A stretch of 8,230 nt of DNA from Nitrospira bacterium HGW-Nitrospira-1 (GTDB lineage Bacteria > Nitrospirota > Thermodesulfovibrionia > Thermodesulfovibrionales > UBA6898). Below the pieces are notes generated by a model, which did not search any database, had not been told where the DNA came from, and saw only the letters and a program-made list of their open reading frames with translations. The stretch's first letter is position 1, and every line of letters begins with the position of its first letter. A program made the translations under genes and the position numbers. The stretch is from the NCBI GenBank assembly GCA_002839535.1, contig PGYF01000019.1, positions 16,843-25,072 of the forward strand, read 5' to 3'. Below, one piece after another: positions 5,831 to 8,230 of this stretch.

Positions 5831-6660
5831 AGGTCTGCCTCACCGGCGCTGATGGAATGCTCGGTCATGCGATACAGAAAGTATTTTCTGATGTGGAGGT
5901 CATCGGGTTTACGATTGACACTCTTGATATTACAAACCTGGATAACACTGTAAAGAAAATAAAGCGCGCAAGGCCTGATTTCATGATACATGCCGCTGCA
6001 TTTACCAATGTTGATCTCTGCGAATCAGAACCGGAAAAGGCTTACCTCGTAAATGGTCTTGGAACTCGGAATGTTGCGATGGCATGCGAGGAGATCAACT
6101 GCCCGATCCTGTATATCAGCACAGACTATGTCTTCGACGGCGCCAGGAGTACGCCATATAATGAGTGGGATGAACCAAACCCTGCCAGCGTATACGGTCT
6201 CTCAAAGCTTATGGGTGAAAGGTACGTCTCTGCATTGACAAACAGGTTTTACATCGTCAGAACTTCCTGGCTGTACGGCCCGGACGGCAATAATTTCGTT
6301 GACACGATAATCAGGCTGTTATCGGAGAAAGAAAGCCTGAAGGTCGTTAATGACCAGCGCGGCTCTCCGACCTATACCGTTGATCTCGCCAGGAAGATCA
6401 GGGAACTCATAGGGCGAGGGTACGGCGCCTATCATATCACCAACACGGGCAGTTGCACATGGTACGACTTTGCAGTCGCAATAGCCGCCAAAAAGGGAAT
6501 AAAAAAAACCATATCCCCAATAACATCAGAGGAATTTAACAGGCCTGCAAAAAGACCGGCCTATTCCGTCCTTGCAAATACCCTGCTAAGACTGGAAGGG
6601 ATCCGTGAAGCGCGGCATTGGGAAGATGCGCTTCAGGAGTATATCAAATATTGGAGGTAA
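5827..6660 (+). CDS. rmlD: dTDP-4-dehydrorhamnose reductase
   Basis: This cytoplasmic NAD(P)H-dependent reductase makes dTDP-L-rhamnose from dTDP-4-keto-L-rhamnose in the last step of the pathway. It has 277 residues, slightly shorter than the 285-300 usual for RmlD. The nucleotide-binding GADGMLG is at 7-13. The STDYVFDG block at 98-105 includes the active-site T99 and D100. The catalytic pair is Y123 and K127 (YGLSK). RTSWLYGPDGNNFV at 145-158 and NDQRGSPTYT at 175-184 are hallmark RmlD segments. Start and stop are shared with rmlB in an ATGA overlap, and the last codons contain the ribosome binding site of the next gene. An A8 run at 6501-6508 does not break the frame. The reductase supports L-rhamnose as the product, although related reductases make other 6-deoxyhexoses. 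Confidence 0.94.
   Translation: MKVCLTGADGMLGHAIQKVFSDVEVIGFTIDTLDITNLDNTVKKIKRARPDFMIHAAAFTNVDLCESEPEKAYLVNGLGTRNVAMACEEINCPILYISTDYVFDGARSTPYNEWDEPNPASVYGLSKLMGERYVSALTNRFYIVRTSWLYGPDGNNFVDTIIRLLSEKESLKVVNDQRGSPTYTVDLARKIRELIGRGYGAYHITNTGSCTWYDFAVAIAAKKGIKKTISPITSEEFNRPAKRPAYSVLANTLLRLEGIREARHWEDALQEYIKYWR
6653..6657 (+). promoter_or_regulatory. Ribosome binding site that sets the YdcF-like start
   Basis: GGAGG inside the last codons of rmlD stands four bases before ATG 6662. A longer frame from ATG 6605 would add 19 basic residues ahead of the membrane anchor, overlap rmlD by 56 bases and lack such a site, so 6662 is preferred. Confidence 0.75.
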
Positions 6661-6661
6661 T

Positions 6662-7261
6662 ATGTTCAAATGCCTTAAGATCCTTATCTTTATAGTACTC
6701 TTGATTGTACTTGTATTTTTCGGCCATTCATTCATGCTCGATAAGGCCGGAAAATTAATTTACAAGAAAGATGAACTGAAACCAGCCGACGTCATTGTTG
6801 TCCTCGCAGGAGAAGATAAAGAACGCGTCGAGTACGGCGCCTATCTCTTCCGTGAAGAGTGGGCCAAAAAAGACCATATCATTATGGCCGGCGGTCCGCT
6901 TGTCTGGAAATACTCCTGGGCGTCTCTTATGAAGGAACACGCAGAGTATCTCGGCATTCCCGGGAAGTCCATTCTCCTTGAAGATAAGTCGCGAAATACT
7001 GAGGAGAATGCGAAATACACAAAGGAAATTCTCCGGAAGTACGGCTATAAATCCGTTATCCTCATCACCTCGCCCTATCACAGCAGAAGGGCCTCTGCCA
7101 TATTTCAGAAAGTAATGGGCAAGGACATTAAAATCATAAGCGCGCCTGTCGCAAACAGCTGGTTTAAGTTTGAAGAATGGTGGAAGAGAAGGCGTGACAG
7201 ATCAATGGTATTGAATGAATATTCAAAATTCATATGGCTTTGGGTATTCGGGGTGCAGTAA
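6662..7261 (+). CDS. YdcF/SanA-type DUF218 membrane-anchored protein
   Basis: This 199-residue protein has an N-terminal hydrophobic anchor at about residues 5-22 and a DUF218 domain. The domain probably faces the periplasm, as in SanA and ElyC. Domain landmarks are ADVIVVLAG at 42-50, R55, MAGGP at 75-79, the polar loop SRNTEENA at 110-117, TSPYHSRRA at 136-144 and the C-terminal NEYSKFIWLW at 185-194. These S/T-, N- and H-rich loops form the pocket of the family. Members have been linked to envelope integrity and peptidoglycan or lipid-carrier metabolism, but the reaction is not established. Its stop lies 19 bases before a glycosyltransferase and its start one base after the rmlD stop. This context points to surface polysaccharide assembly, perhaps handling a lipid-linked intermediate; that is inference only. 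Confidence 0.8.
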   Translation: MFKCLKILIFIVLLIVLVFFGHSFMLDKAGKLIYKKDELKPADVIVVLAGEDKERVEYGAYLFREEWAKKDHIIMAGGPLVWKYSWASLMKEHAEYLGIPGKSILLEDKSRNTEENAKYTKEILRKYGYKSVILITSPYHSRRASAIFQKVMGKDIKIISAPVANSWFKFEEWWKRRRDRSMVLNEYSKFIWLWVFGVQ

Positions 7262-7280
7262 AAGATCAGCGGCGGAATGA

Positions 7281-8230
7281 ATGGATGCATTTATTTCAGT
7301 AGTTATCCCAAACTACAACGGCAGTAAAACAATCGGGAAATGCCTTGAGGCTGCGCTGTCATCAAAATATAACTGTTTTGAGGTTATTGTCGTAGATGAC
7401 GCCTCCTCTGATAACTCCGCCGCAATCATCAGTGCATTTCCATGCAGACTTATAAGACTTGAAAAACACGCAGGGGCCTCAAGGGCGAGAAACATCGGCG
7501 CAAGGGAAAGCATAGGAGACGTCATCTTTTTTATCGACGCCGACTGCCTGGCAGCAAAAGATACGCTTTCTCTTGTGCATAAGGCCATCACAGGGCAGAA
7601 AGATATCGTTATCGGCGGGAGTTATACGCCATTGCCGTATGACGGCAATTTTTTCAGCGTATTCCAGTCTATATTTATCAATTATTTCGAGCTGAAACAA
7701 AAAGAGCCTGATTATATCGCCTCACACTGCATGGCAATAGAAAAAAAGATTTTTGAAAAAAGCAGCGGGTTCCCCGAACAGTTTCTCCCGATCATCGAAG
7801 ATGTTGAATTCAGTCACAGGCTCCGCAGACACGGTTTTAAGCTCTGCATGGATTCCGATATTCTCGTCCGTCATATATTCAATTTCACCTTTCTGAAGTC
7901 ATTGAGAAATGCCTTCAGAAAATCACGCTGCTGGATTATGTATTCCATAGGAAACAGGGATGTATTCAAAGACTCGGGGACAGCTTCGCAGGAACTGAAA
8001 ATCAATGTTATTTCTTATTTTTTAATAATTCTCAGTCTATTGTTTTATTTCTCTTTAACCAACAGGATTTTTCTCGTATTGCCCCTGGTAATATACAGCT
8101 TTAATCTTTACATAAACAGAAATTTACTCAGGGCTTTTTACCGTGCAAAGGGTATTTTTTTTGCAGTGGGCGCATCACTTTATTACACCATTATTTATCC
8201 CCTTGCTGTGGGCGCAGGATCTTTTACCGG
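7281..8230 (+). CDS. Family 2 glycosyltransferase with C-terminal membrane helices (3' end cut by window)
   Basis: The frame is open from ATG 7281 to the window edge, giving 316 complete codons with no stop. The GT-A domain begins SVVIPNYNGS at 6-15. The nucleotide-sugar aspartates D39/D40 lie in VIVVDDASSDN, GASRARNIG is at 65-73, the metal-binding DAD at 86-88, and the probable catalytic base in the ED pair at 173-174 (IIEDVEFSHRL). VRH at 196-198 is followed by a basic amphipathic stretch and two to three hydrophobic segments at about 242-258, 263-278 and 291-312, typical of membrane-bound GT2 enzymes that act on undecaprenyl-linked glycans. It probably transfers a sugar, possibly rhamnose, to a lipid-linked acceptor at the inner membrane. 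The ribosome binding site is weak (GGCGGA at 7271-7276). Donor and acceptor cannot be read from the sequence. Confidence 0.88.
   Translation, partial: MDAFISVVIPNYNGSKTIGKCLEAALSSKYNCFEVIVVDDASSDNSAAIISAFPCRLIRLEKHAGASRARNIGARESIGDVIFFIDADCLAAKDTLSLVHKAITGQKDIVIGGSYTPLPYDGNFFSVFQSIFINYFELKQKEPDYIASHCMAIEKKIFEKSSGFPEQFLPIIEDVEFSHRLRRHGFKLCMDSDILVRHIFNFTFLKSLRNAFRKSRCWIMYSIGNRDVFKDSGTASQELKINVISYFLIILSLLFYFSLTNRIFLVLPLVIYSFNLYINRNLLRAFYRAKGIFFAVGASLYYTIIYPLAVGAGSFT

Noticed and set aside
6501..6508. A8 run in rmlD (and a similar one at 1095-1102 in the QueD-like gene) as a programmed frameshift site
   Set aside because: Both genes encode full-length conserved proteins in the zero frame, and no stimulatory structure or useful alternative frame follows.

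Overview
The window looks like a stretch of an ordinary bacterial chromosome of moderate GC. ATA, AGG and AGA codons are frequent in every gene, Shine-Dalgarno sites are strong (GGAGG types), and genes are tightly packed on the + strand. The LsrF-type aldolase, the short PHEH-type epimerase and the acyl-CoA dehydrogenase suggest an anaerobic or environmental lineage such as Nitrospirota (Thermodesulfovibrionia) or Desulfobacterota. That placement is an impression from gene style and was not tested. There are no tRNA or rRNA genes, insertion sequences, CRISPR arrays or phage genes.

Region 1 (1-272) is AT-rich and non-coding as far as I can see. It carries a plausible sigma70-type promoter for the first gene, with an imperfect palindrome between its -35 and -10 elements.

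Region 2 (273-3078) is a four-gene run: hypoxanthine phosphoribosyltransferase, a QueD/6-pyruvoyl-tetrahydropterin synthase-like enzyme, a zinc-dependent medium-chain dehydrogenase of the sorbitol dehydrogenase type, and a class I aldolase/thiolase closely resembling LsrF. The first two genes handle purine-related metabolites (base salvage and queuosine or pterin synthesis). The dehydrogenase and aldolase look like a two-step pathway of unknown substrate.

Region 3 (3079-8230) begins after a 98-base gap with an extended -10 promoter. It holds an acyl-CoA dehydrogenase, then three dTDP-deoxysugar genes with overlapping or nearly touching ends (a short RmlC-like epimerase, RmlB dehydratase, RmlD reductase). 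A membrane-anchored YdcF/DUF218 protein and a family 2 glycosyltransferase with C-terminal membrane helices follow; the glycosyltransferase runs off the right edge. This is the edge of a cell-surface polysaccharide locus. The glucose-1-phosphate thymidylyltransferase (rmlA) needed to start the pathway is not in the window.

I found no clearly new biological system. The points most worth a second look are the dehydrogenase plus LsrF-type aldolase pair without any lsr genes, and the small epimerase, which seems to have Phe where RmlC enzymes keep a catalytic Tyr.
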